DNA from: Bradyrhizobium nitroreducens
GTDB lineage: Bacteria; Pseudomonadota; Alphaproteobacteria; Rhizobiales; Xanthobacteraceae
Length of the DNA stretch: 64,000 nucleotides
NCBI RefSeq assembly: GCF_002776695.1
Contig: NZ_LFJC01000003.1
Span: forward strand, 459,588 to 523,587
Direction of reading: 5' to 3'
The notes beneath the pieces were generated by a model. The model was not told the DNA's origin. It saw nothing but the letters and a program-made list of their open reading frames with translations, and ran no database searches. Positions 18,164 through 28,085 of the stretch are shown piece by piece (position 1 is the first letter of the stretch; every line of letters starts with the position of its first letter). A program made the position numbers and the translations under genes.

Positions 18164-18766
18164 ATGGGCGCGGTTGCAGGTCCAGAAATCGAGCGGCTGG
18201 TTCAGCTGCTTGCACGGCTGCCGGGCCTTGGCCCGCGCTCGGCGCGGCGCGCGGCGCTGCATCTGATCAAGAAGCGCGAAGCGCTGATGATGCCGCTGGC
18301 CTCGGCCATGCAGGTGGCGCTCGACAAGGTGCAGGTCTGCAAGACCTGCGGCAACATCGATACGCAGAATCCCTGCACCGTCTGCACCGATCCGAAGCGC
18401 GATCCCGCGATCATCGTCGTCGTCGCCGACGTCGCCGATCTCTGGGCGCTGGAGCGGGCCAATGCGACGCAAGGGCGCTATCATGTGCTCGGCGCGACAT
18501 TGTCGCCGCTCGACGGTGTCGGCCCGCAGGATCTCACCATCGACGCGCTGGTCGCGCGTGCCCATGCCGCCGAAGTGCACGAGATCATCCTGGCGTTGAA
18601 TGCGACGGTCGACGGCCAGACCACCGCGCATTACATCACCGATCTGCTTCAGGACGCCAATGTGAAGGTGACGCGGCTCGCCCACGGAGTTCCCGTCGGC
18701 GGCGAGCTTGATTATCTCGATGAAGGTACGCTATCGGCAGCGATGCGGCAGCGCACCCTGTTCTAG
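18164..18766 (+). CDS. recR: Recombination protein RecR
   Basis: A 200-residue DNA repair protein that acts with RecF and RecO to load RecA at gaps. It has the helix-hairpin-helix [19 protein letters not shown] near the start, a four-cysteine zinc finger [16 protein letters not shown] (about residues 58-73) and a Toprim domain with [12 protein letters not shown] and the C-terminal [18 protein letters not shown]. The start is the ATG one base after the ybaB stop; an open frame further upstream overlaps ybaB and is not used. Confidence 0.96.
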   Translation: MGAVAGPEIERLVQLLARLPGLGPRSARRAALHLIKKREALMMPLASAMQVALDKVQVCKTCGNIDTQNPCTVCTDPKRDPAIIVVVADVADLWALERANATQGRYHVLGATLSPLDGVGPQDLTIDALVARAHAAEVHEIILALNATVDGQTTAHYITDLLQDANVKVTRLAHGVPVGGELDYLDEGTLSAAMRQRTLF

Positions 18767-18822
18767 AGCGTTTTCGAGCGAAGTGGATACCGGTTCGCGT
18801 GAAGAAAACGCGTCAAAACAAC
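18765..18822. repeat. Short palindromic repeat (GAGCGTTTTC type)
   Basis: GCGTTTTC near the left end is inverted as GAAAACGC near the right end, flanking AAGTGGATACCGGTTCGCGT. The element starts at the recR stop codon. It is a short REP-like element of a type recalled from related genomes; here it is the only copy. Confidence 0.6.
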
Positions 18823-18857
18823 AATCTCCATCCCAAGATCTCACGGAACGCAACGAC

Positions 18858-19292
18858 ATGACGAAACTTTTCGCCACACGATTGGCTTTGGTCGCGACGA
18901 TGGCGATGCTGGCAACCCCGGCCATGTCAGCGCAGCAGGACGACGGGGCGCCGCCGCCGTCGAAGCCCGGCAAGCCGATCAACACCGGCGACGTGCTCTC
19001 GGGTGCCTTGAACGCGATGAAAGTGCGCGACGTCAAGAACGGCAAGCGGGTGCCGATGTATCAGATCACGTCCGAGCCGCGCCGCCTGCCGGCGCCGAAC
19101 GGGCTGTGCAATCTGGAGACCGGACCCGAGACCTTCCAGCTCGTCACCTCCAGCGATGCGCAGGCCACGCAGTTGAAATCGTTCGTCGGCAAGGAGATCT
19201 CGGTGAAGGTCGACGAGGTCGCCTGCGCCAGCGACCCCGGCCAGATGAGCGAGGCCGTGATCACGAAGTGGAGCCTGATCAAGAAGCAGTAG
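18858..19292 (+). CDS. Secreted protein of unknown function
   Basis: A 144-residue protein with a signal peptide (MTKLFATRLALVATMAMLAT, then PAMSAQ). A Pro-rich stretch follows (PPPSKPGKP). The body has two cysteines (GLCNLETGPETF and EVACASDPGQ) that could form a disulfide, and a small beta-rich segment SFVGKEISVKVDEVAC that looks like an OB-like or barrel strand pattern. The start was placed at the ATG opening the signal peptide; CGGAACG lies upstream with no strong Shine-Dalgarno. No family recognised. It stands alone between recR and a repeat. Confidence 0.75.
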   Translation: MTKLFATRLALVATMAMLATPAMSAQQDDGAPPPSKPGKPINTGDVLSGALNAMKVRDVKNGKRVPMYQITSEPRRLPAPNGLCNLETGPETFQLVTSSDAQATQLKSFVGKEISVKVDEVACASDPGQMSEAVITKWSLIKKQ

Positions 19293-19320
19293 GGCGGCCT
19301 GGCTCTTCCCCCGGTTCCGG

Positions 19321-19422
19321 TGTCATCGCCCGCTACGCGGGCGATCCAGTATTCCAGAGACGACAGTGATTCCTCGACGGGCCGCGGCGTACTGGATGCC
19401 CCGCTCTTCGCGGGGCATGACG
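19321..19422. repeat. Palindromic intergenic repeat (ATCGCCCGCTACGCGGGCGAT type)
   Basis: GTCATCGCCCGC at the left corresponds to GCGGGGCATGACGG at the right; ATCCAGTATTCCAGAGACG is mirrored by GTACTGGAT. Inner hairpins CCCGCTACGCGGG and CCCCGCTCTTCGCGGGG are evident. It separates converging genes and could terminate both. Confidence 0.75.
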
Positions 19423-19428
19423 GGACCG

Positions 19429-20796
19429 TCACACCCGCACCGGCCCCAGCGCGTCGAAATGCCCGCGCCTCTGCAGCCAGGCCAGCAGCACCAGGCTCGG
19501 GATCGCCACCAGCACGCAGATCACGAAGAACAGCGGCCAGCCGGTCGCCGCGGCCACGAAGCCGGCCCCTGACGACAGATAGGTCCGCCCCACCGCCGCG
19601 AGCGCGGTGAGCAGCGCATATTGCGTCGCCGTGTGCAGCGGGTTCTGGCACAGCGCCGAGAGATAGGCGACGAAGATCACGGTGCCGATGGCGCTGGTGA
19701 AATTCTCGGCGCAGATCGCGAACGCCAGCGCCCATTGATTGGTGCCGACCACTGCGAGCCAGGAAAACGACAGATTGGCCAGTGCCTGCACCACGCCGCC
19801 GATCCACAGCGATGTCGCCAGCGGATAGCGCCGCGCCACGAAGCCGCCGGCAAAGCCGCCGATCAGCGTGGCGGCGAGGCCGACGCCCTTCACGATCGCC
19901 GCATAATCGTTGCGGGTAAAACCGAGGTCGATCACGAACGGCGCGGTCATCGTGCCGGAGAACGCGTCGGTGAACTTGAACAGCACGACGAAGGCGAGTG
20001 CGACGAGGGCATCCTTGCGCGTCAAGAATTCCGAGAAGGCGCCGACCGCCGCGTGCAGCACGCGCGTGAATGCGCTGTCGGCCTGTGTCGCGGCATCGGC
20101 CCGCTCCGATTGCTCGGGCTCGGTCGCGGCCAGTGCCGTGATCGTGCCGATCAGCACCATCGCCGCCATCACCACATAGCCCCACATCCACGCCGAGGTG
20201 CGGGTGATGCCTGTGCTCTCGAAGCCGGAGACGATGAACAGCGCGCCCGCGGTCGAGACCAGCATGCCGATCCGGTAGGCCGCGACGTAGGCGGCCATGC
20301 CGGCGGCCTGCTCGCTCTCGGGCAGGCTCTCGACGCGGAAGGCGTCGACCACGATGTCCTGCGTCGACGACATCGTCGCCACCAGCAGCGCACCGAGCGC
20401 GACGTAGAACGGCGAACGGCCGGGGTCGGTCATCGCGAGCAGCAGGATCGCGACGATCAGCAGCAATTGCGAGAACAAAAGCCAGCCGCGCCGCCGCCCG
20501 AAGGCGCGGGTGAACAGCGGCACATGCAGCGCATCCACCAGCGGCGCCCACAGGAATTTCAGCGTGTAGGGCGTGCCGACCAGCGCGAACAGCCCGATGG
20601 TCTTGAGGTCGACGCCGGCCTCGCGCATCCACACCAGCAGCGTCGAGCCCGACAACGCCAGCGGCAGGCCGGACGAGAAGCCGAGGAACAGCACGATCAG
20701 CACCCGCGGTTGCAGGTACACGGCAAGGCTGTCGCGCCAGGAGGTGGCAGGGGTTTCGGTGGCGGCAGTTCCGGAGGTGGCGTCGGGTGCTGTCAT
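19429..20796 (-). CDS. AmpG-like major facilitator permease
   Basis: A 455-residue inner-membrane MFS protein with about 12 hydrophobic segments. The start LQPRVLIVLFLGFSSGLPLAL and the segment TPYTLKFLWAPLVDAL match the AmpG group, which imports anhydromuropeptides released from the cell wall for recycling and beta-lactamase induction. A central STQDIVVDAFRVE motif is also typical. Transport of muropeptides is from family knowledge; no ampC or ampR gene is adjacent. It has its own flanking repeats on both sides. Confidence 0.85.
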   Translation of the reverse strand: MTAPDATSGTAATETPATSWRDSLAVYLQPRVLIVLFLGFSSGLPLALSGSTLLVWMREAGVDLKTIGLFALVGTPYTLKFLWAPLVDALHVPLFTRAFGRRRGWLLFSQLLLIVAILLLAMTDPGRSPFYVALGALLVATMSSTQDIVVDAFRVESLPESEQAAGMAAYVAAYRIGMLVSTAGALFIVSGFESTGITRTSAWMWGYVVMAAMVLIGTITALAATEPEQSERADAATQADSAFTRVLHAAVGAFSEFLTRKDALVALAFVVLFKFTDAFSGTMTAPFVIDLGFTRNDYAAIVKGVGLAATLIGGFAGGFVARRYPLATSLWIGGVVQALANLSFSWLAVVGTNQWALAFAICAENFTSAIGTVIFVAYLSALCQNPLHTATQYALLTALAAVGRTYLSSGAGFVAAATGWPLFFVICVLVAIPSLVLLAWLQRRGHFDALGPVRV

Positions 20797-20843
20797 GAGG
20801 CGGTGTTAGCAGATTCTGGCCGTGATGCCTCTGCCACAAATCC

Positions 20844-20930
20844 CGTCATGGCCGGGCTTGTCCCGGGCATCCACGTTCGTGGTGCCGTTGAAAAGTCCGT
20901 GGATGGCCGGGACAAGCCCGGCCATGACGG
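20844..20930. repeat. Palindromic intergenic repeat (GTCATGGCCGGGC type)
   Basis: CGTCATGGCCGGGCTTGTCC at the left and GGACAAGCCCGGCCATGACG at the right are exact inverted copies, with GCATCCACG and CGTGGATGG also inverted. Only 25 bases or so form the loop. Near-identical elements are at 24834-24923, 30005-30087 and, diverged, 23971-24057. Confidence 0.9.
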
Positions 20931-20937
20931 CACAGCG

Positions 20938-22134
20938 TCACTCCCCCGCCTGGAGCTTCCGCGGAAACAGCTCGCCCGCGCCCGCCACCAGCTTCGGCCC
21001 TTCGGCTGCATCGCTCTTGCTGAAATCGAGCTCCTCGATCCGTCCCGCGCGCTTCTCGATCTTGTCGGCGGAGATCAGGATCTGGCGGACGTCCTCGTTC
21101 GCGTCGGAGAAATGTTTCTGCAGCTTGACCACGCGGTCCCTGAGGCGTCCCAGATCGTCGCCGAGCTTGATCACTTCGGTCTGGATCTGGTCGGCGGCAT
21201 CGCGCATGCGCGCGTCCTTCATGATCTGCTGCATCACCTGGATCGCCAGCATCAGGAGCGAGGGCGACACCAGCACGACGCGGGCGCGATAGGCCTTCTG
21301 GATCACGTCGTCGAAGCCGTCATGGATCTCGGCGTAGACCGATTCCGACGGCACGAACATCAGCGCCATCTCCTGGGTCTCGCCGGTGATGAGGTATTTT
21401 TCGGCGATGTCGCTGACATGCTTCATCACGTCGCCGCGCAGCCGCTGTGTGGCGATGCGCTTCTCCTCGTCGGTGCGGGCGTCGTGCAGCGCCGTCATTG
21501 CTTCCAGCGGGAACTTCGCGTCGATGCAGAGCGGACGCTGGTCCGGCAGGAACACGACGCAGTCCGGCCGCTTGCCGGTCGAGAGCGTGAACTGGAACTC
21601 GTAGGCGCCCTTTGGAAGACCGTCCTGGACGATCGCCTCCATTCGCGCCTGGCCGAAGGCGCCGCGCGACTGCTTGTTGGCGAGCACGTCGCGCAAGGTC
21701 GTCACCTGGGTGGTGAGGTCGGTGAGGTTCTTGTGCGCGCTGTCGATGATGCCGAGCCGCTCGTGCAGGGCGCGCAGGCTCTCCATGGTGTTGCGGGTCG
21801 AGTGCTCCATGGATTGGCCGACGCGATGCGTCACCGAATCCAGCCGCTCGTTGACCGCCCGCGCCATCTCGGCCTGACGTCCCGCCAGCGCCTGGGTCAT
21901 GGCATCGACCCTCCCTGAGGATTCGCTCTGGGCGCGCAGCACCTCGCTGAGGCGCTCTTCGAGCTCGTCGGCCCGGATTGCGTGCGCCATCGCAAGTTCC
22001 GCCCCGCGCCGCCCGGAGCGCGCGATCACCACCGCAATTGCCACCAGGAGGATGAGGACGAGCGTCCCGAAGCCGATCAGCGCATCGATCGTGCGCACCG
22101 GCCAGTCGCCCAGCATGAAAATGATCTCGTTCAT
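20938..22134 (-). CDS. rmuC: DNA recombination protein RmuC
   Basis: A 398-residue protein. An N-terminal membrane anchor (TIDALIGFGTLVLILLVAIA, about residues 16-35) is followed by a long coiled coil (about 45-150) and the RmuC nuclease-like domain, with CIDAKFPLEAM and MALMFVPSESVYAEI. RmuC limits inversion at short inverted repeats in E. coli, an interesting context given how many such repeats flank it. The start is the ATG beginning MNEIIFMLGDW; an open extension upstream has no protein character. Confidence 0.93.
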   Translation of the reverse strand: MNEIIFMLGDWPVRTIDALIGFGTLVLILLVAIAVVIARSGRRGAELAMAHAIRADELEERLSEVLRAQSESSGRVDAMTQALAGRQAEMARAVNERLDSVTHRVGQSMEHSTRNTMESLRALHERLGIIDSAHKNLTDLTTQVTTLRDVLANKQSRGAFGQARMEAIVQDGLPKGAYEFQFTLSTGKRPDCVVFLPDQRPLCIDAKFPLEAMTALHDARTDEEKRIATQRLRGDVMKHVSDIAEKYLITGETQEMALMFVPSESVYAEIHDGFDDVIQKAYRARVVLVSPSLLMLAIQVMQQIMKDARMRDAADQIQTEVIKLGDDLGRLRDRVVKLQKHFSDANEDVRQILISADKIEKRAGRIEELDFSKSDAAEGPKLVAGAGELFPRKLQAGE

Positions 22135-22206
22135 GCCAGCCCTTCTAGCCGATTCGGCCGTTCGCACGAACGAATAGCGAACATTTCCGGTGAATGCCCG
22201 GTTAAT

Positions 22207-22245
22207 TTTTATGGTTAACGAAATGCGAAGTTTTATGGTTAGCGA
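22207..22245. repeat. Tandem 15-base direct repeat in the rmuC-def intergenic region
   Basis: TTTTATGGTTAACGA (22207-22221) and TTTTATGGTTAGCGA (22231-22245) differ at one base and start 24 bases apart; a third partial copy, GGGGTTAACGG, follows. The block is AT-rich in GC-rich surroundings and sits between the divergent rmuC and def genes, so a regulatory role is plausible. Confidence 0.5.
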
Positions 22246-22305
22246 GGGGTTAACGGAGTTCCGCCCCGCATTGACCGCATCCGGCATGGGGCTTAAATCG
22301 CGGCC

Positions 22306-22830
22306 ATGGCCCTCAGAGAAATCATCATCCTGCCCGACAAGCAGCTGCGTCTGGTCTCCAAGCCGATCGAGAAGGTCACGGCCGAGATCCGCAAGCTTGC
22401 CGACGACATGTTCGAGACCATGTACGACGCGCCCGGCATTGGCCTCGCTGCGATCCAGATCGCGCAGCCGCTGCGGCTGATCACCATGGACCTCGCCAAG
22501 CGCGACGAGAACGGCGAGACCAAGCCGCTGCCGCGCGTCTTCATCAACCCCGAGATCCTAGCCTCGTCCGAGGAGCTCTCCGCTTACGAGGAAGGTTGCC
22601 TGTCGATCCCCGAATATTACGAGGAGGTCGAACGCCCCGCGAAGGTGCGCGTGCGCTTCACCGATCTCGACGGCAAGGTGCACGAGGAGGACGCCGAAGG
22701 CCTCTATGCCACCTGCATCCAGCACGAGATCGACCATCTCAATGGCGTGCTGTTCGTCGACTATCTGTCGAAGCTCAAGCGCGACCGCGTCATGAAGAAG
22801 TTCGAGAAAGCCGCCAAGCGCGCGGAGTGA
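22306..22830 (+). CDS. def: Peptide deformylase
   Basis: A 174-residue metallohydrolase that removes the formyl group from new proteins. All three motifs are intact: GIGLAAIQI (motif 1), EGCLSIPE (motif 2, Cys metal ligand) and QHEIDHLNG (motif 3, two His ligands and the catalytic Glu). Length is standard. It precedes fmt, separated by a palindromic repeat; def and fmt encode opposite halves of the formylation cycle and are usually neighbours. Confidence 0.97.
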   Translation: MALREIIILPDKQLRLVSKPIEKVTAEIRKLADDMFETMYDAPGIGLAAIQIAQPLRLITMDLAKRDENGETKPLPRVFINPEILASSEELSAYEEGCLSIPEYYEEVERPAKVRVRFTDLDGKVHEEDAEGLYATCIQHEIDHLNGVLFVDYLSKLKRDRVMKKFEKAAKRAE

Positions 22831-22863
22831 GCTAGTGTGAACGCTGCCCAGTACTCCGCTGCG

Positions 22864-23020
22864 CTCCCTCCCCCCTTGTGGGGGAGGGCGGGGGAGAGGG
22901 GTAGCCCAGGCGGAAGTCTATCCGTCATCCGTATCGAGTGAGTGCCGCGAACGCTTGCGCCGACAGAGCGCGTCGTGTGGCACCCCCCCCTCCCTAACCC
23001 TCCCCCACAAGGGGGGAGGG
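22864..23020. repeat. Palindromic intergenic repeat (CCCTCCCCC type)
   Basis: CTCCCTCCCCCCTTGTGGGG on the left is answered by CCCCACAAGGGGGGAGGG on the right; inner GGGGGAGAGGGG pairs with CCCCCCTCCCT. It fills most of the gap between def and fmt. Confidence 0.75.
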
Positions 23021-23039
23021 AACGTACCGAGTTCTTGCC

Positions 23040-23963
23040 ATGCCCCTCCGCCTCATCTTCATGGGCACGCCCGATTTCTCCGTGCCGACGCTGCTCGAGC
23101 TGGTCGCGCATGGCCACGAGATCGTCGCGGTCTACACCCGCGCGCCGAAGCCGGGCGGGCGGCGCGGCCTGCAATTGCAGCCGACGCCAGTTGAAGAGGC
23201 CGCGCGAAAACTCGGCATTCCCGTGCTGACGCCGAAGACGCTGAAGACGCAGGAAGCGCTCGATGAGTTCAGCGCGCTCGATGCCGATGCGGCCGTCGTC
23301 GTCGCCTATGGCATGATCCTGCCGCAGGCGATCCTCGATGCGCCAAAACTCGGCTGCTACAATCTGCATGCTTCGCTCTTGCCGCGCTGGCGCGGCGCGG
23401 CGCCGATCAATCGCGCGATCATGGCAGGCGATGCCGAGAGCGGCGTGATGGTGATGAAGATGGATGCCGGCCTCGACACCGGCGACGTCGCCATGGCCGA
23501 GCGTCTTGCGATCTCGGACAACATGACGGCGCTCGACCTGCACGATCGCCTCTCGCGCCTCGGCGCCGACCTGATGGTGCGCGCGATGGCCGCGCTCGAT
23601 CGCGGCGGGCTCCAGCTTAGGAAGCAGAGCGAGGACGGCGTCACCTATGCCGCCAAGATCGACAAGGCCGAGGCGCGGATCGACTGGAGCAAGCCGGCGC
23701 GCGACGTGCTGCGCCACATCCACGGCCTCTCGCCGTTCCCCGGCGCCTGGGCCGAGCTGGAAAATGCGCGTGTGAAAATCCTGCGCTGCGAGCTGGCCAA
23801 GGGATCGGGGGAGCCGGGCGCGGTGCTCGACGAGCAGCTCACGATCGCCTGCGGCGAGGGCGCCATCCGCATCATCGAGCTGCAGCGCGAGGGCAAGGGC
23901 CGGATGCAGGCGGCGGACTTTTTGCGGGGTGTACCGGTGAAGGCAGGTGCGCGATTCAACTAG
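23040..23963 (+). CDS. fmt: Methionyl-tRNA formyltransferase
   Basis: A 307-residue enzyme that formylates initiator Met-tRNA using 10-formyl-THF. The N-terminal Rossmann domain begins [15 protein letters not shown]. The catalytic segment [18 protein letters not shown] (about residues 109-126) includes the His and the family SLLP(R)WRGAAPI signature, followed by MDAGLDTGD. The C-terminal tRNA-binding domain is present. The start is ATG at 23040, right after the repeat; CGTACC lies upstream without an obvious Shine-Dalgarno. Confidence 0.97.
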   Translation: MPLRLIFMGTPDFSVPTLLELVAHGHEIVAVYTRAPKPGGRRGLQLQPTPVEEAARKLGIPVLTPKTLKTQEALDEFSALDADAAVVVAYGMILPQAILDAPKLGCYNLHASLLPRWRGAAPINRAIMAGDAESGVMVMKMDAGLDTGDVAMAERLAISDNMTALDLHDRLSRLGADLMVRAMAALDRGGLQLRKQSEDGVTYAAKIDKAEARIDWSKPARDVLRHIHGLSPFPGAWAELENARVKILRCELAKGSGEPGAVLDEQLTIACGEGAIRIIELQREGKGRMQAADFLRGVPVKAGARFN

Positions 23964-23970
23964 CCGGCTC

Positions 23971-24057
23971 GTCATACGCGGGCTTGACCCGCGTATCCAT
24001 CTTCTAACAAAACTCTTTTCTGGGCGATGGATTGCCGGGTCAAGCCCGGCAATGACG
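23971..24057. repeat. Palindromic intergenic repeat, diverged GTCATGCCCGGGC type
   Basis: CGTCATACGCGGGCTTGACC at the left and GGTCAAGCCCGGCAATGACG at the right are imperfect inverted copies around a short AT-rich loop (TCTTCTAACAAAACTC). It begins 8 bases after fmt and ends 20 bases before truA. Confidence 0.8.
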
Positions 24058-24076
24058 CCGGACAAAGCTGGACACG

Positions 24077-24814
24077 ATGCCCCGCTACAAGCTCACCATC
24101 GAATATGACGGCGCGCCATTCTTCGGCTGGCAGGTGCAGGACACGCTGCCCTCTGTGCAGGGCGCGCTGGAGGCGGCCGTGAAGGCGATGACCGGCGTGA
24201 ACCTGCGGGTGCACGGCGCCGGGCGCACCGATGCCGGCGTGCACGCGCGCGGCCAGGTCGCGCATGTCGATGTCGACAAGCAGTTTCCGCCGGGCCGGTT
24301 TCGCGACGGGCTCAACGCACATCTGCGCCCGCATCCGATCGCGGTGCTGGAGGCTGAGGTGGTGCCCGACAGTTTCGAGGCGCGCTTCTCGGCCGTGAAG
24401 CGCCACTACCGCTATCGCGTCGTCAACACCCGCGCCAATCTCGCGCTCGACATCGGCCACGCCTGGCGCGTGCCGCGCAAGCTCGACGCCGAGGCGATGC
24501 ATGCGGCCGCGCAGCGGCTGCTCGGCAAGCACGACTTTACGACGTTTCGCGACACCGAGTGCCAGGCCAAATCGCCGGAGAAGACGCTCGACCAGCTCGA
24601 CGTGATCCGTGACGGCCGCGAGATCACGATCGTCACCTCGGCGCGCTCATTCCTGCACAGCCAGGTGCGCTCGATGGTGGGCTCGCTGGTCTGGGTCGGC
24701 GAGGGCCGCTGGACCGCCGACGACCTCTCCGCGGCGCTGCAAGCCCGCAACCGCGCCGCCTGCGGCATCGTGGCGCCGCCGGAGGGGCTGTATCTGATGC
24801 AGGTGGATTATTAG
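24077..24814 (+). CDS. truA: tRNA pseudouridine(38-40) synthase
   Basis: A 245-residue enzyme that converts uridines 38-40 of the anticodon stem to pseudouridine. The catalytic segment [19 protein letters not shown] (about residues 48-66) holds the essential Asp. [11 protein letters not shown] near the N-terminus and [19 protein letters not shown] near the C-terminus are both diagnostic. It continues the def-fmt group on the same strand, interrupted only by repeats. Confidence 0.97.
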   Translation: MPRYKLTIEYDGAPFFGWQVQDTLPSVQGALEAAVKAMTGVNLRVHGAGRTDAGVHARGQVAHVDVDKQFPPGRFRDGLNAHLRPHPIAVLEAEVVPDSFEARFSAVKRHYRYRVVNTRANLALDIGHAWRVPRKLDAEAMHAAAQRLLGKHDFTTFRDTECQAKSPEKTLDQLDVIRDGREITIVTSARSFLHSQVRSMVGSLVWVGEGRWTADDLSAALQARNRAACGIVAPPEGLYLMQVDY

Positions 24815-24833
24815 ATCGTGATGCCACAACAGC

Positions 24834-24923
24834 CGTCATGGCCGGGCCTGTCCCGGCCATCCACGCCCTTGCTTAACGGGAGCGCCGAAAACGTGGATGC
24901 CCGGGACAAGCCCGGGCATGACG
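24834..24923. repeat. Palindromic intergenic repeat (GTCATGGCCGGGC type)
   Basis: CGTCATGGCCGGGCCTGTCC at the left is inverted as GGACAAGCCCGGGCATGACG at the right, with CCATCCACG opposite CGTGGATGC. It lies between the converging truA and dapE genes. Confidence 0.9.
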
Positions 24924-24948
24924 GCGGAGTGTTTGGCAATATAAGCCC

Positions 24949-26115
24949 TCACCCAAAATACCGCGTCAGGATCCCGCGATACACTTTCGTCAGCTTCTCC
25001 AGATCGGCCACCGGCACCCGCTCGTCGACCTGATGCATGGTCTGGCCGACCAGGCCGAACTCGATCACTGGGCAATAGCTGGAGATGAAGCGCGCATCCG
25101 AGGTGCCGCCTGATGTCGACAGCTCGGGCTTGCGGCCCGTCACCTCCTCGATCGCGGCGACCGCGAGGTCGGTGAACGGGCCGGGTTTGGTCACGAACAC
25201 GTTGGAGTTCGAGGGCTCCCAGACGATGCGGGCCTTGATGCGGTTGCCGCACGCCTTTGCGAGCCGCGTCTCGACCAGCTCGCGCAGGGACGCCTGGGTG
25301 TGGTTGTCGTTGTAGCGGATGTTGAATTTTGCGCGGGCTTCGCCGGGGATGACGTTGAAGGCCTTGTTGCCGACGTCGACCGAGACGAATTCGAGATTGG
25401 AGGCCTGGAACTGCGCGCTGCCGTGGTCGAGCGGCTCGTCGGAGATCGCAACGATCAGTCGTGAGATATCCGGTACTGGATTGGAGGCGCGGTGCGGATA
25501 GGCGACATGGCCCTGCACGCCGTCGACATAAAGCGTGCCCGATTGCGAGCCGCGGCGGCCGACCTTGATGGTGTCGCCGAGCGTCTCGACATTGGAGGGC
25601 TCGCCCAGCACGCAATGGTCGAATTTTTCGCCGCGCTCGGCGGCCCATTTGAGCAGCTTGATGGTGCCGTTGATGGAGACGTCTTCCTCGTCACCGGTGA
25701 TCAGGAACGAGATCGACCCTGTCCCATCCGCCCGCGGCTTGCCACCATTGGCGGCGAGATGCTCCAGCACTGCGGCAACCGAGCAGGCGATGCCGCCCTT
25801 CATGTCGACCGCGCCGCGGCCGTGCAGGACACCGTCCTTCACCTCGCCGGAGAACGCGCCGACGCTCCAGGCGCTCTCGTCGCCGGGCGGCACCACGTCG
25901 GTGTGGCCGGCAAAGGTGATATGCGGTCCCTCGGTGCCGATCCGCGCATAGAGATTGTCGACGTCGGCGATGCCTCCTTCGCTGAACGTCACGCGGTGGC
26001 AAGTGAAGCCTGCGGCGCCGAGGACTTTTTCAAGCACCCCGAGCGCACCGGCGTCTTCAGGGGTTACCGAGGGGCAGCGGATGAGATCGCGGGCAATGGA
26101 GAGAGCATCGGTCAT
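24949..26115 (-). CDS. dapE: Succinyl-diaminopimelate desuccinylase
   Basis: A 388-residue M20-family zinc amidohydrolase that releases diaminopimelate from its N-succinyl form in lysine and peptidoglycan synthesis. Metal-binding segments are [24 protein letters not shown] and the catalytic [13 protein letters not shown]; the C-terminal ligand His lies near [11 protein letters not shown]. The start overlaps the DUF805 gene by 4 bases, so they are probably co-transcribed. The partner enzyme DapD is encoded about 1 kb upstream on the same strand. Confidence 0.96.
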   Translation of the reverse strand: MTDALSIARDLIRCPSVTPEDAGALGVLEKVLGAAGFTCHRVTFSEGGIADVDNLYARIGTEGPHITFAGHTDVVPPGDESAWSVGAFSGEVKDGVLHGRGAVDMKGGIACSVAAVLEHLAANGGKPRADGTGSISFLITGDEEDVSINGTIKLLKWAAERGEKFDHCVLGEPSNVETLGDTIKVGRRGSQSGTLYVDGVQGHVAYPHRASNPVPDISRLIVAISDEPLDHGSAQFQASNLEFVSVDVGNKAFNVIPGEARAKFNIRYNDNHTQASLRELVETRLAKACGNRIKARIVWEPSNSNVFVTKPGPFTDLAVAAIEEVTGRKPELSTSGGTSDARFISSYCPVIEFGLVGQTMHQVDERVPVADLEKLTKVYRGILTRYFG

Positions 26116-26765
26116 GCGCCCCGCTTAACATGCATGCCGCCGGGTGGGCTAGCGCTGGGCGGGACAATTTCGATCTCGCGGCCCTGGTCCCAGTTTTGCG
26201 CAGGGGAGGCGGGCGATGCCGAACCGTCCTCGATCTCGAGCAGCGGATCGGGGCCAAAGCGGTTATGGCCCGAGGTGCCGGGGCGGCAGAACATTTCGAC
26301 GAAGCCCCACAACCACAGGGCCGATGCGCTGAGACCGAACGGAAGCATCCAGTTCGCCTTCGGCAGCAGGTCGGCGAACTGGCTGAACAGGCCGGGCAGA
26401 AAGAAGAACGGAACGATCCACCAGCCGCTCCTGTCGCGATCGTGCAGCCGCTTGATCGCCGTCGAAAGATAGATCCAGAAGAACAGCGCCATGCCGGATG
26501 TCTTGAGGATCGCGGTCGCGAGATCGGCGGATGCCAGCGCGTGGGAGGCACGGGGATCGACCAGCTTGAAGAGGTCGTCGAGACCGAAATCGAAATCGAG
26601 CTCGATGCCGAGCTTCAGGGTGGATCTGGACCCTGCGACGATCCCGATGACCTGACCGGCGATCTCCAGCAAGCCCGCCAGCAGCGCGACGATCAGCAGC
26701 GCCTGCCACAGCAATGCGCGGTTGATGCGGCCGTCGAAGCGGAAGAGATACCAGGTCCAGTCCAT
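26112..26765 (-). CDS. DUF805 membrane protein
   Basis: A 217-residue inner-membrane protein. It opens with the DUF805 signature [19 protein letters not shown], then a transmembrane helix, a roughly 60-residue soluble insertion, and two or three more helices with [19 protein letters not shown], the conserved second signature. Molecular function is unknown. Overlap with dapE by 4 bases implies co-expression; I cannot tell whether this is functional or incidental. Confidence 0.88.
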   Translation of the reverse strand: MDWTWYLFRFDGRINRALLWQALLIVALLAGLLEIAGQVIGIVAGSRSTLKLGIELDFDFGLDDLFKLVDPRASHALASADLATAILKTSGMALFFWIYLSTAIKRLHDRDRSGWWIVPFFFLPGLFSQFADLLPKANWMLPFGLSASALWLWGFVEMFCRPGTSGHNRFGPDPLLEIEDGSASPASPAQNWDQGREIEIVPPSASPPGGMHVKRGA

Positions 26766-26844
26766 ACGAAGAGCTCCGGGCGGTCAGGACCGCCCGGAGA
26801 TTGGTCGCGATGCAGGCAGGGAGGGTTCGATGCCGTTCCCGACC

Positions 26845-27008
26845 CGTCATCCTGAGGCACGAGTGGCGCGACGCAGAGCATCGCGCCGGGAGCCTCGAAG
26901 GAGGAACGGCCGCGATGCAGCCGGCAGCCGGGCCGTCGCCCTTCGAGGGCCGCTGAAGGAGCGGCCGCCTCCAGCGACAACGGCTTCGCCGTTGCCCGGG
27001 GGTGACGG
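26845..27008. repeat. Long palindromic repeat (GTCATCCTGAGG type)
   Basis: CGTCATCCTGAGGCACG at the left end and CCGGGGGTGACGG at the right end are loosely inverted; internal CCTCGAAGGAGGAACGGCCG and CGGCCCTTCGAAGGGC-like parts (CCCTTCGAGGGCCGCTG) pair. GCAGCCGGCAGCCGGGCC is a hallmark segment. It fills the 269-base gap between dapD and the DUF805 gene. Confidence 0.7.
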
Positions 27009-27034
27009 TGAGAGAGCGGAGCCCGTAGTCCCGA

Positions 27035-27880
27035 TCAATCCCGCAGCAACTCGTTGATGCTGGTCTTGGAGCGTGTGCGCTCGTCGACGCGCTTGACGAT
27101 GACGGCGCAGGCGGTGCTCGGGCCGATCTGGCCGTTCTTCATCGGCCTGCCGGGCAGCGCGCCGGGCACCACCACCGAGTATTCGGGGACCTCGCCCATG
27201 AAGACCTCGCCGGTCTCGCGGTCGACGATCTTGGTCGAAGCGCCCAGGAACACGCCCATCGCAAGCACTGCGCCCTTGCGCACGATCACGCCTTCGGCGA
27301 CCTCGCTGCGCGCGCCGATGAAGCAATCGTCCTCGATGATCACGGGCTCGGCCTGCAGCGGCTCGAGCACGCCGCCGATGCCGGCGCCGCCGGAGATGTG
27401 CACGCGCTTGCCGATCTGGGCGCAGGAGCCGACGGTGGCCCAGGTGTCGACCATGGTGCTCTCATCGACATAGGCGCCGAGATTGACGAAGGAAGGCATC
27501 AGGACGACGTTCTTGGCGATGAAGGCCGAGCGGCGGACCACCGCGCCGGGAACGGCGCGAAAACCGGCATCGCGAAAACGGTTCGGGCCCCAGCCTTCGA
27601 ACTTCGAGGGCACCTTGTCCCACCAGCTCGCCTTGCCGGGACCGCCGGCAATGACGTCCATGTCGTTGAGGCGGAAGGACAGCAGCACGGCCTTCTTCAG
27701 CCATTGATTGACCTTCCACTTGCCATCAGTGCCGCGCTCGGCAACGCGCGCCTCGCCCTTGTCCAAAGTCTCCAGCGCCTGCTCCACGGCCTCGCGCACC
27801 TCGCCCTTGGTCGAGGTCGAGATGCCGTCGCGCGCGTCGAACGCGCTGTTGATGGTGGATTCGAGGGCTGCAAGCGACAT
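27035..27880 (-). CDS. dapD: Tetrahydrodipicolinate N-succinyltransferase
   Basis: A 281-residue trimeric left-handed beta-helix acyltransferase that succinylates tetrahydrodipicolinate, the step before amination and DapE action. The N-terminal helical domain carries [18 protein letters not shown]. Hexapeptide repeats follow from about residue 110 ([57 protein letters not shown]). Length and motifs match the family. It forms a dispersed dap locus with dapE. Confidence 0.96.
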   Translation of the reverse strand: MSLAALESTINSAFDARDGISTSTKGEVREAVEQALETLDKGEARVAERGTDGKWKVNQWLKKAVLLSFRLNDMDVIAGGPGKASWWDKVPSKFEGWGPNRFRDAGFRAVPGAVVRRSAFIAKNVVLMPSFVNLGAYVDESTMVDTWATVGSCAQIGKRVHISGGAGIGGVLEPLQAEPVIIEDDCFIGARSEVAEGVIVRKGAVLAMGVFLGASTKIVDRETGEVFMGEVPEYSVVVPGALPGRPMKNGQIGPSTACAVIVKRVDERTRSKTSINELLRD

Positions 27881-27993
27881 CGGAATTTCCTCTGGGAAGC
27901 GGGAATTTTGAAGGATTGGGGCGCTTTTTCGGGATTTGGAGGGGCGGAGTCAAGGCATACTCGGCCGTCATCCCGGGCAAGCGGCTGATGAGT

Positions 27994-28083
27994 CCCGTAG
28001 CCTGGATGGAGCGAAGCGCAATCCGGGACGGTCTCCCCGCGGCGAGATGCCCCGGATGACGCTGCGCTTCATCCGGGCTACGG
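27994..28083. repeat. Palindromic repeat (CCCGTAGCCTGGATG type)
   Basis: CCCGTAGCCTGGATGGAGCG at the left is inverted as CGCTTCATCCGGGCTACGG at the right, and GCAATCCGGGA faces CCCCGGATGAC. It abuts the stop of the HAD phosphatase gene by 2 bases. Only one copy occurs in the window. Confidence 0.85.
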
Positions 28084-28085
28084 AC

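Noticed and set aside
19621..21918. Very long plus-strand open frame (765 codons) opposite ampG-like gene and rmuC
   Set aside because: It is the GC-rich mirror of two well-recognised minus-strand genes, full of His/Arg/Asp repeats and without any domain.
22864..23020. Tandem palindromic arms read at first as a CRISPR-like pattern
   Set aside because: Only one inverted pair, no regular repeats and spacers, and no cas gene in the window.
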